DNA of 64,000 nucleotides, from contig JAJFZO010000799.1 of the NCBI GenBank assembly GCA_021397835.1, forward strand, positions 3,100,001 to 3,164,000, written 5' to 3'. Below the pieces are notes generated by a model. The model was not told the DNA's origin. It saw only the letters and a list, made by a program, of their open reading frames with translations, and did no database searches. The DNA is from Moringa oleifera (lineage: Eukaryota; Streptophyta; Magnoliopsida; Brassicales; Moringaceae). Within the stretch, counting starts at the first letter, position 1. Every line of letters starts with the position of its first letter. A program made the translations under genes and the position numbers. This document shows, piece by piece, positions 32,649 to 46,973 of the stretch.

Positions 32649-35600
32649 CTGCAGTCAAAGAATAAATTGAATATCAGTCCTAAGAAAGATGAAATTCTAT
32701 TTGTTATTAAGCACAACAAAGGCAAAAATTGACCAAACTTGGGAAGCTGGGGCACAGCCAAATAGAAGGATTTAATAAAAGAAAACAGAGTAAACCATAT
32801 ACAAGTCAATACAGAAGCAGGTTACATTTCCTCTAAAGCATTTCATGACAATCTTCCCGACTCCATAAAGTTCACAATTCACCAAAAGCTAAAGAAACAA
32901 ACCTAAACATGTATCCTAAGAAATCACAATTGACCATGTCCAAAGTTTTTTTCTTGACAATAAGCAGTTACTTCAATTTTGCCTCTATGATCTGAATCAA
33001 AGTTATAGGTCCTATTAACTAATAATCCTCGTCTGACCAGTCTTCAAAATGTCACAATAATTCCCTGCATTATGCTTGTTCCTTCCCCAGGCATTCCAAA
33101 GAAACAAGATTATTATTCAAGATGCTGAGCAAGAACTAAGGATAACTTAGTCAAATTGGCTTTGCATATAATGTCAATTTGTTGGTTGTCTAGGCATATT
33201 TAGTTTTTAATTCAGCCAGAAATGTCTTAGCGATATAATGATGTAGGGAAAAGCAACTGTTGGTTATGAATGCTAGTGCCTTCCAGCATCACTAACTTCC
33301 TTATACCATCTGCACCCACAATTAAGAACACATAGCACTACTGGCATCAATAAAGGTTAACAAAAAAAATGAGAAATGCAAGAGGTGTGGGCTTGCAGTG
33401 CACCAGGCATAAGGAAAGTTACGAATCTCCTACATCTGCATATCCTAATAAAACTTCTTAATGTGACCAAAAAGCTATGAACAGAGTCAGTAGAACCAGC
33501 CTCATTGAAAGGGAGGGGAACGGAAGGGACAATTGATTACACCATATGCAGTGGCAAAATACAGTCATAAGAAGATAAGCCTCACGTAAGTATTAGGAAA
33601 GAAAAGGATGAGAAAATGCCTGCCCCTAAAGGGACATACACATATTGCACATATAAGCAGGAGAGGAAAGCTTCATGAGCATAGCATCGACTTGAATAAT
33701 ACTGGACTCCACAGTAATTTGGAAGAACCTTCTCGTTCTTCAATGTGGCAGTCGTGATTAGTGCACAAAGCCATGTGCATCTGACAAGCCACCTTACATG
33801 TCATTTTATGATAAACTACAAAATGTACATGTCACATGTGAGTTGGCATGAGAGGCTCCCAAGTTTTAGATACACAATAGCAATAGTGCCTTGCCACGTT
33901 TATGGAGAGAAGAAGATTCCTTCACATTGATGTAGAGCCAAGGATTCAACTCAAGATTTGCAAGTGACAATAGAAAAGCAATGATGAAGAATATCCAAAC
34001 ATTCCACTCAATAGCTTCAACCAGAGTCGAGAAGGCATATGACCATATATATATATATATATATAGAAAGATGAAAAGTTCAGATATTTGTATATTCTGT
34101 TTTCATCATCAAAGAAGATTACATTCACTGATAATCCCAAGCAAAACTTTATTGTTTATATACCTTCTTCAATTCCTTCCAATATCTCCTATGCATTTAG
34201 TTTTTCTTTCCCCTTTTTTTCTTCATTCCTCTCATTATAATATTCTGCTAACTACATCACTCTCACGAACCAGCATATCTTATTTATATTTCTAATGATG
34301 TCTAATATGTAAATGAAAGAAAGGAAGGTTGCATAAGAAAGTAGCAGAAACAGCAGAAGAATAGACTACAACTTAAGAATACAGGGATGAAACTCCACTT
34401 CAGAGGTCACGAATCAAATTCTAAAACACAAGGCATAAAACTTTTCATTCTCCTATTGAATAGAGTATAAAACAAGGTTGCTGCATTTTTAAAGTATACC
34501 AGTTTTTCTTTCCTTCTTTGCACCCCGCACCTACCCTACTTTCATTTCTTTCAAAGCAAAACATCTGAACCATGGCCACAATCAACCAACAGATATCCTA
34601 CACAGTTCACTGCTTAGATGGGAACCTTATTGCTAATCTGCAACCTTGCAGACTAAAGAATCTTAACTTCATCTTTCTTTTTGCAGATGGCTAAGTCAAC
34701 TGTTTGCTAGTTGAGAACATTTCATTTACTACAGGAGGCACGCATGTCACTCTCAACCTCCAGCTTTAAGAAAGAAAAGCAATAGAAGATCTCTTCCATT
34801 TCCAAGAGACGAAGGATTCCCAAAGCATGGGCATCAAGGACATCCTACAAATTCTTACTAAAACAGTTCATCTGGAAAAGAACTTAATTTACAGATAACC
34901 AACACTGAACATAACCAAATCCCTCTGATCCATATCAAAATGGGATATTATCCGGATTTGGGTATAAAGTTGATAGACAAAGGTCTTTGAGAGGCAAAGG
35001 TTAAGCAATTATTTTCAAGCTCTCTGAACCCATTAAGTTTGTTATAAGATTAGTCAAGATCTGATTCTTTCAGCACTGTGATATCAGCAAGGTAATATCA
35101 CCGTCATCTCTGAAAACTTAAGGATTAGGGCAATGAAACAAAGAACTCTGTCTAGTAATTTCAATGTATATTATATAAATTTTCCAATTAAGAGAGAACA
35201 GTTCCTGATATTTTATTTCAATCAGATGGTCAGGTAAGAATGATAAGAGTGAGGAAGAAACAAGAAGAGGACTGTCAATGCTGTTCATGGTACATTTTCT
35301 AGCTACGGCCACAGTCATCTAAGTCCATGTAATCTGTCAGCCTTTTCGATCTCATGTGTCATAAAAACAACTATGGCATACTTACTGTAACCATATATGG
35401 AAGTGACGTCTATGGAAGTGAGCTACATGACAAAGAACCTAATGAGATCCATAAAAACTAATTGCAATAAGACAAAAAAGCATTTGATACAGAAAGATAT
35501 TCAGTTTCTGACAAATTCACCAAATTTCTGGCAAACTACTGCGGTATGCATTAGATAAGCTAAAACATTGGTCCTCAGCAATCCAGTCAGGGAGCACACC

Positions 35601-36763
35601 AAGGCACTCCCCAGTCTCAAAATAAATAGAAAAACTACATAATTAAAGCAGAACAACTGGAGAAAATATTTATAATAAAGTTTAACAAAACATTAATCCA
35701 CGATTTTCTGCTCCAAACTAAGGTAATTAATTGAGTTATTATGATTTATTTCAAATGTTCAACTGAAATGTGACTAAAAAATATAATTCTCCAACTGATT
35801 GCAATGGAACTATTATATTTCCATTTCCTGACTACAGATACTAGGAGAACAAAATTTCTCAACCTTCACCTGAAAGGTCATTCAGTCAGAAATCAATAAC
35901 TAGAAGCCATATCGATTCTTTTTTACAAGCACAAGAAAGCCCTGGTGAAAACACACATAAACCCCTTATAATTAGTCAGAACTTCAATTCCTCTGGCACA
36001 CCTTCCACCTTGGAAAGGAAGGGATAAACAAAAAGAAATCACTCTTCGCAAGTAACTTCAACAAAAAGTTGAAGCCCCACTCTAGATGTGAGAGTTATCT
36101 AGTATTCAACTTAAGGATTACTGACCAGGGACTGGCAAAATGTCAAAACTAGTGTCCACATTCTTATACCCCTGGGGACATCAAGTAAATAGACTTGCAC
36201 AAGATCCATTTTTTATCACTCTTGGACAAAGTTCAATTCATTGGCCAAGTTACAGAAAACACAAATGTTAAATCAAATTTTGCTATAGATTAAAACCAAA
36301 GATCCTAACTTCTGAGAAGAGGCAATAACTGTTGGACAGCTAGCAAAGAATCCCAGACTAAGAATTTATTTACATTTAAGAATTGGGACAAGAAACCAGC
36401 ATTAAAAAAGTAAGCAAATCAACAAAAACTAATTCTCACTAACAGCCACTATGAACAAATATCCTAGGAAGAAGAATATTAATGTGGCATTGAAACTAGA
36501 ACCAAAATGTATAAGCATTAATCCTCTTCATATTCTGTGGCTATCTGCACAAGAAGAAAGTCCAATGCTCTCTTTGGAAGGACAGAAAAGAAGGAAAAGA
36601 ACCTCAGATGAAAATCATCTTGGGTGAACGAAAACAGATCAAAAGCTAACAAATTCTGAAATACCGTAAGTATATGAGAAACATCTAAATTCCAATTTCC
36701 CCCATTTTCTCAGCAAGAAAACGGAATTTGACGCTTTGGTTCAATCGAAGTAAAGAAGGGTAC
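32649..36763 (-). other. Probable long 5' UTR intron of the HARBI1-like gene
   Basis: About 4.1 kb without a credible gene in either strand. On the minus strand it runs from a good donor (CAG|GTACCC at 36,763) to a good acceptor (ACTGCAG at 32,649). It holds a TA microsatellite at 34,045-34,064. Short frames here have no recognisable domain. Without RNA data part of it could be intergenic. Confidence 0.45.
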
Positions 36764-36950
36764 CTGAACGAAGTCTTACAAGTTCTCTGCTTCGAAACGA
36801 GGTCGCGGCCGTGATCGTAGAATGCACTAGGCAATGAGAAAGGGAACTAACAAGGAAGTATGGATGATAACAGAACAGCGATACTCTGGACAAGTATCGG
36901 AAGAATGACCAATAGTAGCAGCAGCAAGCAGAGCCAACTCTCTGTAGGGA
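36764..36950 (-). promoter_or_regulatory. Likely non-coding first exon and promoter side of the HARBI1-like gene
   Basis: A less AT-rich stretch ending (minus strand) in ACTTCGTTCAG|GTACCC, a strong 5' splice site. No ATG frame runs into the splice site with family similarity, so a UTR exon is proposed. The 5' end is not defined; promoter sequence would lie about 36,950-37,150. Confidence 0.4.
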
Positions 36951-37713
36951 CTAAGAAATTCTCCAAGCCTTGGTGACAGGTTGCAGGGTTTTCGCTCTGA
37001 TTACCCTGTGTGCTGTGATGCGTGCTGCTTAGCAGAGGGGAGTTTGAAAAGGGCCCATCTTGCAGGAAAAGCGCGAGGAGATCATAAAAGGAGCCCTGTG
37101 CTGCTTAGTCCAAGCCCTGATTTAGGAGTCAAATCCTTTTAATCAATTGGATTTTGTCACGATGTAAGTTAAATTCTTCCCCAAGATATCCAGAAATTAT
37201 CGCATGCACTCCGAGAATAGGGCTCTCAGGATGGTTAACCGATAATAAAAGCCCATAAACCACCTAAATATCTCTCATTTTCATTGGTAGAATGCCCCTG
37301 TGAAGGCTGACACCAACTTGCGCTTCAGGGATTCATTTATTGTTTTGGGCTTCAAAATTCTTATTTTTTTCTATTTTTTTTATAATACCTGACTCTTTCT
37401 TTTGTTATTGGCCTCCCCTTGGCATATTTTGGGCACGGCTTTCCTCAACATATGCAAATCTCCTTTGTGTTTTATTTTGCCTTTGAGAAATTGTCATTAG
37501 CTGTGCGGATTCTAAGGCAGATAAGATAACTTGGTATTTTAATTTCTCCCAAAACTCTCACAGTCTTCCTTTCATTTTTGTTTTCTTTTAAATTACTCTT
37601 CTTATTTGCCTTTTTCTTGAATTTTATTTGAATGTTCCTTTTTTCTAAGGAGTTGCCGTTTAGTTAAGTCCTATCTTGACTTAGACAACCCAAACATTCT
37701 ATTCGTTTCCATA
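36951..37713. other. Intergenic region, no gene seen
   Basis: Mixed-composition DNA between the proposed HARBI1-like promoter and the LTR element. Nothing else recognised. Confidence 0.5.
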
Positions 37714-38834
37714 TGATGTGGGTAAAATGACACTATTAAGTTCAAGCCCGTCTAAAAACTTATTTGAGTTGTCCAAATCTATAACGTCACGCAAATGAAA
37801 TCCCATGTCATTGGCATATAGGCAAGGTAAACTAATTGGATTCACCTAGGCCACACTATTGGACTATAATGGGAGCCAGTTCAAATTGGTGTCTCTCATT
37901 TCGCTTTCATGAAAAGCTTCTTCTTATGAGGAAAGATAAGGATGCCTCTGCTTTTTACCTCTAATCAAGTAAACAACCACTCTTGACTTTAACTAACATA
38001 AACGATTAGCTTACCTTCCGTGTCTTTAGTTGCAAATTACAAAGACCCATATTATAGATCTAGCAAAATGCCTTTTTCCTCTTTTCACATTGTATAAGGA
38101 GAAGATTTGTTTTTAGGTGTCCATACATAAGCATTTATGTAAACAATCAAATTTAATAATGTATGTTTTTATAGCATTTTTTAAAGTTTTTTGAGACTAA
38201 ATTATCTTTAATAAATATTATGCAATTATTTATTTGCTCACATATAAGAAAATGAGAAGTCAAACCTCCCAAACGTTTCTATTTCTTTTTCTTCTCACTT
38301 TTGCACTACACTCCACCATTTTCATATGAGCGGAAAGAGAGAGCGAAGAGAGAGAGAGGTCAAAGAGAGACCATGATCGAGGAGAGAGAGGTCAAAGAGA
38401 GACCATGATCGAGGAGAGAGAGGTCCAAGAAAGAGAAAATTTAGACAATGCACTATAATTTTTAAATTAACTTAATTTCGACGATATTATTATCTTCTAT
38501 AGGGGTATTTTCATCTTTACAGTATATTTAAATGTCAAAAAACATACATTATTAAAAAAAATTACAATAAAAAGGTGACGATGTGCTAATTTTGGCAATT
38601 TTCTCTTACGTGTAAAAGCTCAAGTATGCTTAATCTTTCTCTTATTTTTCAAAGTTTCATCTTTAGATAATTTTTTCAATTTCCTTAAATGTTTTCACTG
38701 GTAAGAGCATTGAAGTGACTCTAAGGGCACACTTACGCTCACTTCTCTCCTACGCTTGTAGAGATCCATCAAGAAACCTTATTGAAATCCATTCTATGAA
38801 GGCCTAACATTCCTTATAGATTTTTGTAGCGTCA
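37714..38834 (+). repeat. 5' LTR of the Tat-type element (interrupted)
   Basis: Matches the 3' LTR in order: TAAGTTCAAGCCCGTCTAAAA, the TATAATGGGAGCCA segment, the TTTTACCTCTAATCAAGTAAA segment, then after an insertion GTAAAAGCTCAAGTATGCTTAA to TATGAAGGCCTAACATTCC. Without the inserted about 540 bp it is about 600 bp, like the 3' LTR. Confidence 0.8.
38060..38603. mobile_element. Insertion inside the 5' LTR, with GA-rich repeats
   Basis: About 540 bp present in the 5' LTR but absent from the 3' LTR. Its ends look weakly inverted (GCAAAATGCC... and the complement of ...GGCAATTTTCTC), suggesting a small non-autonomous DNA element. Positions 38,335-38,432 hold two to three copies of a unit with GAGAGAGAGGTC then AAAGAGAGACCATGATCGAG. 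The exact borders and target duplication were not resolved. Confidence 0.45.
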
Positions 38835-41099
38835 AATGACACTATATGTGGGAATTATCGATGATCAAGAAGTCATGGCTTAGTCGTGAGCAAGATCATT
38901 CTCAAACCAAGATCAAGTCACTAAATCATCGACGACAATCATCGCCACCATAATCTTTCCATCATAGTCGCCTCCCATGCAGGTAACCACTATTCCTCTC
39001 CTCCTTACCATATCTCCTAAGCCTTTGGCCTATACCTCCTTGATTCCTATGGTGGTTGAATTCATGTTTGACCCCACCAATTTGACCTCCCTTGACTAAG
39101 AGGCTAATGGCCACTTATCCTTAATATCATCTGCCCTTACCTCTTATAATATCTACACATCCTACTGTGACTTAACCATCATCCTTGCTCCATTCAATAA
39201 TGAAAGATCTCCTAAGAATCTTAAAGTATCCACCCCTACACCTAGTAAAGAATGCCTCTTAGATCTAGATCTATTGGATAGAGAACATGTCTTAACTCTT
39301 TAAGTCTTTGATTAATCAACAATGATTTCAAGAACTTATCTAGCATCTTTTCAACTAGTTCCTTTTTCAAGAAGATCAAGACAATTAAGAACTTCATGAA
39401 GAAGCTGGAGAGGTGGCATTAAAGGATTTTGTTTTAAAACCCTCAATTGCCAATAAAAGGTATTTGCCATCAGGAGCCATGTAATCCAAGAGAAAAAAAC
39501 AAAAGGTAGCTGAAACTTTGGCCAGCTCACATTTAAGGGGTCTTCATCCAAATGACTTAAAGTATGAAAGCCTTAAAAAGTAGGTAATTTTCTTGAATTA
39601 AAAAAAATGAATTGATGTAGTAAAAGGCCAATACTACTTTAGTCATTCTAGAATATGAATCCTTCTTTACACAAAACATCCTTGAAGCTCATATTCCACT
39701 TAAATTCGACATACCTGTTATAGAGTCCTATAATGGAATCTCCAACCCTTAAATCATTTATAACATTTCAATATCATTATGATAGTTTAAAGTATCTTAA
39801 ATGTCATACTGTGCAAGTTATTTTCATAATACTCAACAAGGCTATCGCATCCTAGTACTCATTACTTGAACTAGTTACAATCAATAACTTCTAATCCCTT
39901 AGAAAACTTTTCTTATTCACATTTATAAGTAGCATGGTTAAGAGTAAGAACTCATCAAACCTTCTTTTTTTTTTTTTTTAGTTAGAAACCTAGTGAGCCT
40001 TGGCCAAAATTCGTTCGAAGATTCATTGGGTTACCTTAAAGGTCAAGAGTTGCAACAAGTAATAGCGGTTTAGGTAATGAAGGAGCGGTACAACCATATC
40101 TATTCTATGATGCCTTGAGCAAAAGCATACTTGAAACTACGGAAGCATTATTAATCAAGGCCAAAAAATATATCAACCAAGAAGAAGATGTCAAAAGAAA
40201 ATTAGAGATGCTTTAGAGCTTAGGAGCTACCACTCAAATGGCCACCAAAACAGGGGTGCTAGAAAACAAATAAGAGTAGACAAAGGGGAAGTTTTATAGA
40301 GGAAATCATGAAGAAGATGAAAATAAGTATACACCATTGACAGTCTCCAAGAGGCATATCTATTTAATCATAAAAGTTGGCCCCAAAGTTTGAAGACCCC
40401 CACATGCTCTCCAATCCAAGTCATAGGAATACAAGAAAATGATGTTGTTTTCATAGCAACCACGATCATGATATAGAATATCGCATGACTTTAAAATGAA
40501 AACAAAAAGCTCCCTAGCAAGCAAACTTACTCATCATTACGAACCCAAACAATAATGATAAGAACCTAAAGAGCTCTCAGTTTTGCCAGTCCCCCTCCAC
40601 AATAACTTTTAATCAACCTTAATTAGTGTAGAACCATGATTAAAGAGTAATCAACATCTTAGTAGATAGGGTAGCCCTTAACATAGAAATAACCTTTTTA
40701 GAAAAGCAAATGTAATAGAAAAATGGGAAAGTCAACTAAAAGCTAAAAAAAATAACACTAAAGAAGTCATTTCCTTTATGCAGAAAAATTTTACGAGGAG
40801 TCTTAACTCTCCATAATGACGTATTGGTTATCACCATCTTCATAGATAATTATGATGTAAAAAGATTATTACTAAACACTAAAAGCTCAACAAATATCTC
40901 ATATTATGAAACATTTTTAAACTTCAAGCTGACAACAAATAGATGTAAGACTTTTGACATGCCTCGTATAACTTTCGTTGCAAAGAGGTTCTAGTAGAAA
41001 GAATCATTAAGTTGCCCATGATAGCAAGCGCTAGAAAAAAATTACGATCACCCATGATAGCTACCCTTTATTAAGGATTGATTAGTTAATTAACAACAC

Positions 41100-42450
41100 T
41101 TTTAAGTATCAGTTTCTTGGATTCATGGATGCTTACTCGGGATATAACTAATTCTAAATGGACCCATGAGATAAGGGATTAGTCTCTTTCATCACCAAAT
41201 TTGAAAACAACTACTACACTGAGATATTTTTTGATCTCAAGAAAGCAAGTGCTATGTACTAGTGTTTGGTAAACAAACTCTTTGAACAAGAGCTTAGATG
41301 AAATATGGAGGCTTATATGGATAAAATGATCATGAAAGTAAAAAAAAAAGATCATGTTTCAGACATCTAAGAGAAGTTTAATATTCTGTAATAATTTAAA
41401 ATAAAGTATAACCATTCCAAATGTCCCTTCAGTGTATCTTTCGAAAAAAAATTTAGATTTATGATCACCTAGAGAGGTATCAAGGTGAATCTTAAGAAGA
41501 TAAAAATTATATCAAAGATGAAAACAACTAGAAATATTAGTAAAGTTTAAATGTTAACAAGGAGAATATAAGCCATCAACCATTTTATCTCTAACTTCAT
41601 AAATGATACCTCTTATTCTTTTAGCTATTAGGACATATGAAAAAGTCTCAGTACTTTTCAATGTCAAGAAGCTTTTCAAGAACTATTTATAAAGCCCATC
41701 ACTCTCTTACCTAAAAGTAAATGAAGTTTTCTACCTTTATCTAGCAACCTCAAGGTGCATGTGAATGTCATCCTAATGAGAATCAAAAATGTAAACATAA
41801 GCTATTTTACTATATGACCAAGGTGCTATAAGACACAGAAGTTTAATATACTAAGATTGAAAAAATCGTCTTCACCTTGATCACAATAATAAGGAAGCTC
41901 AAGTCATACATTCAAGCTCATATAATCATTGTGTTTACTAATGAACCCATTTTGACAAGTATTTCGTAAACTTGAGATATCAGGATGAATGATCCAATAA
42001 TCTATTAAGTTATAAAAGTTTAGTATCAATTATAAGCTCTATATAGTCCTCAAAGCATAAGCCCTTGTCGATTTTGTTTTGGAAAGCTCAATCCACAAGG
42101 AAGCCATCCTTTTAGCACCACAAATCCAAGATAAGGGCGAAATAACAACAAATAAAATGAATTTAATTATCTTAAGGAAACAACTTCTTCATACAACCTT
42201 TGAAGAAGCTCCATAAAAACTCTAGGTTGATGAAACAATGAGCAATGATGAAAAAGACATCGGCATAATCCTCCTTGGACATCAGTATGTGGACTTTAGA
42301 TATGCTATCGCTATTGGTATTCCATGCTTCAAATAATGAAGCAAAGTGTGGAGCCTCTTTGTAGGATTAAGGATAACTAAAGAAGTGAAAGCTACTAAAG
42401 CACAAGCCCTAGTGATATTTAGCTCTAAAAAGTTTGAGGCATAAAAGATA
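41100..42450 (+). pseudogene. Reverse transcriptase and RNase H relic of the Tat-type element
   Basis: Pieces in successive frames follow the family order: FMDAYSGYN at about 41,125, MDP..KG...FIT, then LVNKLFEQEL..NMEAYMDKM at about 41,265-41,330 where the YIDD active site is altered, CPFSVS, and later ...EEAP then VDET and the GHQYVDFRYAIAIGIPCF region of RNase H. Stops and frameshifts throughout. Confidence 0.7.
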
Positions 42451-42789
42451 AAGATATTATAGTATTTATAGAAGATTCAAGCTTTAATCAAAGAATTCAA
42501 GGAATTTACAATCTGTCAAAGTATAAAGGAATAACAAATTTCTAAGTGAACACTATTTAGAAATTAAGGTCATGAGAATGTTCAAGTTAGGGACCACTTT
42601 TATTGAAACTTTGATAGCTTTCAATATCAAGCATCCTAAAGCCTTGCTTGTAAATACCGAAACTAATTGAACTACTTCTATGATCAGCTACCTTATAAAG
42701 GGGATCTTTTTTCAAATTTACAAAGAAATCCGAAAGATAAAAAGTCAAGCATCAAGGTACATAGTGATTGAGGGGTAGCTATATCATCA

Positions 42790-43460
42790 ATCTTACACTC
42801 TCTCACTATTGTGGTGCATACCATTGAATAAACAACAATATGTTTTATCGAAAGTTTACAAAGGAATTTGTGGAACCTATATTGAGGTAAGAGCTTTTTC
42901 TCATAAAGTTCTAAGATAAAATTATTATTAGCCCATATTGCCTGAAGACTCGTGAAAGTAAATTTAAAAATGTGAAACCTACTGAAGGTATGCATTTATT
43001 CTTAGGTTACTAATAACTCTAATCACTCCAACAGATATCCCTTAACTATTATCATAGTGAAGGATGGATCTAATGGGATCTTTTTCATCATAATGGGATA
43101 AAAAAGGATCATTAAAGTAGTTATCGACTACTTTGTGTAATGGATTGAGACCGAACTCTTAGGCATCATAATTGCAAAAAAGAACTTGAGAATTTTTCTA
43201 GCTATTGGCCTTATGCAAGTTCAAAATATTAAGAATCATAATCATGGATAATGATCTCTAATTTCAAGGTGATAGGTCGAAAGCCTATTGCAGCCAACTT
43301 TGAATTGAGTAATGGTTCACAACTATATATCAATTTTAAGTTAACAAGCAAACAAGGATAATTAATAAAACTATCTTATAAGTTTTAAAAACTAGACTAA
43401 ATGTAGTTGAGATATCCTAGGCCGAATAGCCTTACAACATCTTGTGGGCCTATTGCAAGG
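42790..43460 (+). pseudogene. Integrase relic of the Tat-type element
   Basis: Readable pieces are KVYKGICGTYIEVRAFSHKVLR, comparable to the H.G.CG.H.G.R.L..K..R zinc-binding region, followed by a PTDIP / STTLCNGLRPNS segment comparable to the DYFTKWVEAE core in shifted frame. Heavily broken. Confidence 0.5.
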
Positions 43461-44539
43461 CTACTAAAATAATTACTAGGGAAATGCCTTTTTTGCTCAC
43501 TTTCAAAACAAAAGCTTTAATACTGGTGGAAATCAATCTGAACAGTTACTGGATTAAACATTATGATGAATTAGGAATTAAAAAGCTATTTGAGTCAATC
43601 TTGATCTCTTAAAAGAGCAAAGAGAGAAAACCATCATTTAAATGGTTGTTCACATGCAAAGGATGGCTAGGCTACATAACAGAGAGTTGGAAGGAAAGTT
43701 TTTAATGTCGAAGACCTAGTATAATGAAAGACTAGCATTTGAAATCTAAGAAATGCCATAAGGAAGCTTACGATAAACTGGTCCTTACTGAATACAGGTA
43801 GCTGAAGGACCCGTTTGATTCGAATTACAAAGATGGATAGTGCACCCATTCCTAGGATACAAAGTCTAAACAACTTGAAATTTTTTTATTCTTAGTGTTT
43901 TTATATGTTGTGCTTTAGTCTTTAAGGCATATCAATAAAGCAAGCTTTTCCCTAGAACATACATGCTAATTACTATTCAAATAAGCAAGAGCAATCAAGG
44001 TTCCACATAATAAAAGTTATTAAGCATATGAGCACACATAAGACTCTACATAATGAATGTTATTAAGCAAATTTGTACACATAAAACCCTAAAACATAAA
44101 ATAAAATCATCATCTAACATCTAAAAGGGGCAAAGTCAATAAGTCCCCTAACTTAAGTAACCTAAAAAGAGCTGTCATAACCAAGAAGTTTAATCAACGC
44201 ATCTGTAAGACCCTATGAATATAAAAAAAAATGTTTTCAATTAAAAAATATTGTTCCATAAACATCTACTAATACCTAGCTATAATACGATACAACACAC
44301 ATACACAAAAAAAAAAAAAAGAAGAAGATCAAAGTAATAAGATTTATATAACTTTTTCACTGCCAATGGATAATTCAATAATCTCTTCTGTATTATTATC
44401 TAGTACCTCATTATTTATGTCAGAACTAATAACTCTTGGTAGAAGTGTTTCCAGCAATGTTGACAGTTGAATCAACTAACATAGGCACAACTTCTAAGCC
44501 ACTTATAATTGGCTCTGGTACCTCCTAAACATTACCCCC

Positions 44540-45660
44540 GTTATCAGGTTTCAAAAAGGTAAATTCTTACTAATTGAAATATCATTTGTAGGAATAGTTC
44601 CATTTCATTTGGTTTTTCATACTCGCCATTACACTCATCGTTAAAGCTGACTTCAAGCTCTGAGTATTTCTCTAATATTACTCTTTTGAATTTTAGATGA
44701 ATTTTCTCATATGTTTCAGCTAAATGCAAAACACATTCCTTCTTGAATTCATTACAGTCCTTAAAAGTGCAAAATGTTTCTTCATAAGCTTCCTCAGTAA
44801 GATTTTTTTGCTGAATCATCATATAACTAACCTTTATCTTTAGATCTTTAACTTTTTTCCTATATGACCTTAGAAAGCTTTCAATAGCTTAATGTTATCC
44901 TTCATAACTAAAGTATCGACCTCAAGCTTACCAATTTTTTTCCTCTGCAGCCCTCAATGATGCATCACAATCACCAATCTTTTTCTTCAACACTACAACT
45001 TCTTTCTATGAGCTCTCATTCTTAGACTGAATGCTTTGAACTCTTTACCTTGATGAGGAAATTAATTTAATGACATGTTCAACAACATCAACCCTTTTGA
45101 AAGCTACAAGAAACATGTTTGATTAGAAAGAACATATGCATGAAAACTCAAAAGCTTATCAGTAGTAGTCTTACCCATGTGATAAAACTTAGTCCATTCA
45201 TTATATTACTTTGAGGGCTATACAAGAATAAACATGACTCATTAGTAGATAACTAGACATCGCAGACTAGCTGAAACTCAATCTTATCATTTCTTATAGA
45301 ATTATTCCTTGAACATCCCATGTAGGCAAATACCAATCTCCTTTAACATGTTTTGTCCTTCTATACGAAGATCCTTGGCCACTCCCAGATGGATTGAACA
45401 CCAAAGGGATGCTTGTAGGAACTTTCATTTATGAGCTACAAACCTCATTTTTCAATATCACTCTTGCTTAGAGACCAACAATGAAAAAAGTCTTCAAAAC
45501 CCTCAATAGTAGGTTTTTTTTTATTTTTACAAAAGGAGTTAACACAGCTTCCATTAAGCGCATCTTTCTCCTTCCCTCAGAGTTTTAACAAGCTTGAGTT
45601 TCTTGCACCATTTTTAGATTTACTTCGGGAGCCATCTCTAGCTTTATAGTTTGGAAATAA
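44540..45660 (-). pseudogene. Antisense accessory ORF relic of the Tat-type element
   Basis: Reading on the minus strand (opposite to pol) from about 45,650: a start-like segment, then SGSGQGSSYRRTKHVKGDWYLP, a charged coiled-coil part, and 44,822-44,544 with LTEEAYEETFCTFKDCNEF and HLAETYEKIHLKFKRV. Antisense ORFs between pol and the 3' LTR are known for Tat-lineage elements; their role is not known. Broken by stops. Confidence 0.5.
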
Positions 45661-46973
45661 AGAATCATCAGAAATTAAAAAAAAAAGACATATTCGAGCA
45701 ATAAAGACAAGCATGTGAAAAGGTAAAAAACTATGCCCTCTGAATTATTATTTGGAAATATTTCTATAGGTACAATTGAAAAACCCCCACTAAGAAATGA
45801 AGGATACAGTCAGAATGAAGAAAGAAAAACAATGGATGCCTGCAAGAATAGCCCAGGTCCAGAGAGCAAAATAAGAATACAACACATCGACTAAAGTAAA
45901 ATGTTCGACTAATGCTTTCACATCTATAAGCTTAAAAGATGAAATGGAGTTATACAAAGTTGAAGCAACATCGCTTTCTAAGGTTGAGGTGGTCCTGTCT
46001 ACTTGAAGAAAGGTACCCCATATAACATATTTAATCTTTCTTAACTAACGAATATATAAGAGCTTTTTTAGTTATTGAAAACTTTAAGGTTATCGTCAAT
46101 CAACCCTTGATGCTAGTAGGCATAAATGTAAAAAAAAAAAGCCATTGGTAACAGTGATAGCCTTGAAGGTAAACAATTATAGAAAAACCTTTAAAGAAAA
46201 CTCACTGAATCCTAGTCTCATAGCTTAACACAACAAGCCTATCATAAAGAAATAACTTCAAGAGACTATTTGGGATGCACATATCCCAAAATACCTATAG
46301 AGTTCAAAAATGAGATGGAAAAAGGAAAATGGATCCCTAATTTAAATGTCTCTAGGTAAATTGTCAATGTACCTTTGCACAAAAATATGCCTTCTCTTAA
46401 AGCTTAAGAATATGTAAATATATGAATGAAAAGATGCCTCTCTTAGTGCAAAGGTCATTAAGATCCATAGTAAAAATCTGAATCGAAAGGATGTAAAGGT
46501 GTAAGCCGTAGGAATAAAAAAGCTAAAAGCACTTATCGATGAACGAAATGAAGAAAGCAAAGATGTCTATCTCAATTTATCCACCAAAGGAAAGTCAAAG
46601 AAGTGAAAACTTGAAAAAAAAAATTGCAAAAAGTAGCCAAAAACTCTCCTAAGTGGGTGAAGGGACAAATATTAGAATATAAAAATTTGGTGAAAGAAAC
46701 AACTGATAAGCGGGTGTCTTTAGAGGTAACATCTTTGCCATTAAATCAATTCATATCAGATGGTCAAAAACCTCATGGAAATCAATGAAGTATCAACTCC
46801 CTAATTAATGAAAAGTCCCTTTAATTAACATGGTAATTAACCACATTTCTTTGAAAGCCAATTCGTACAAAACCAGTACCTATATATCTCTTTCTTACCC
46901 TCTTTTATTTGAAAAACCCTAAACTTTTATGCTTAGAATTTTTTTTTTTCAAATTCAAGAGTGGGAGGGCTTA

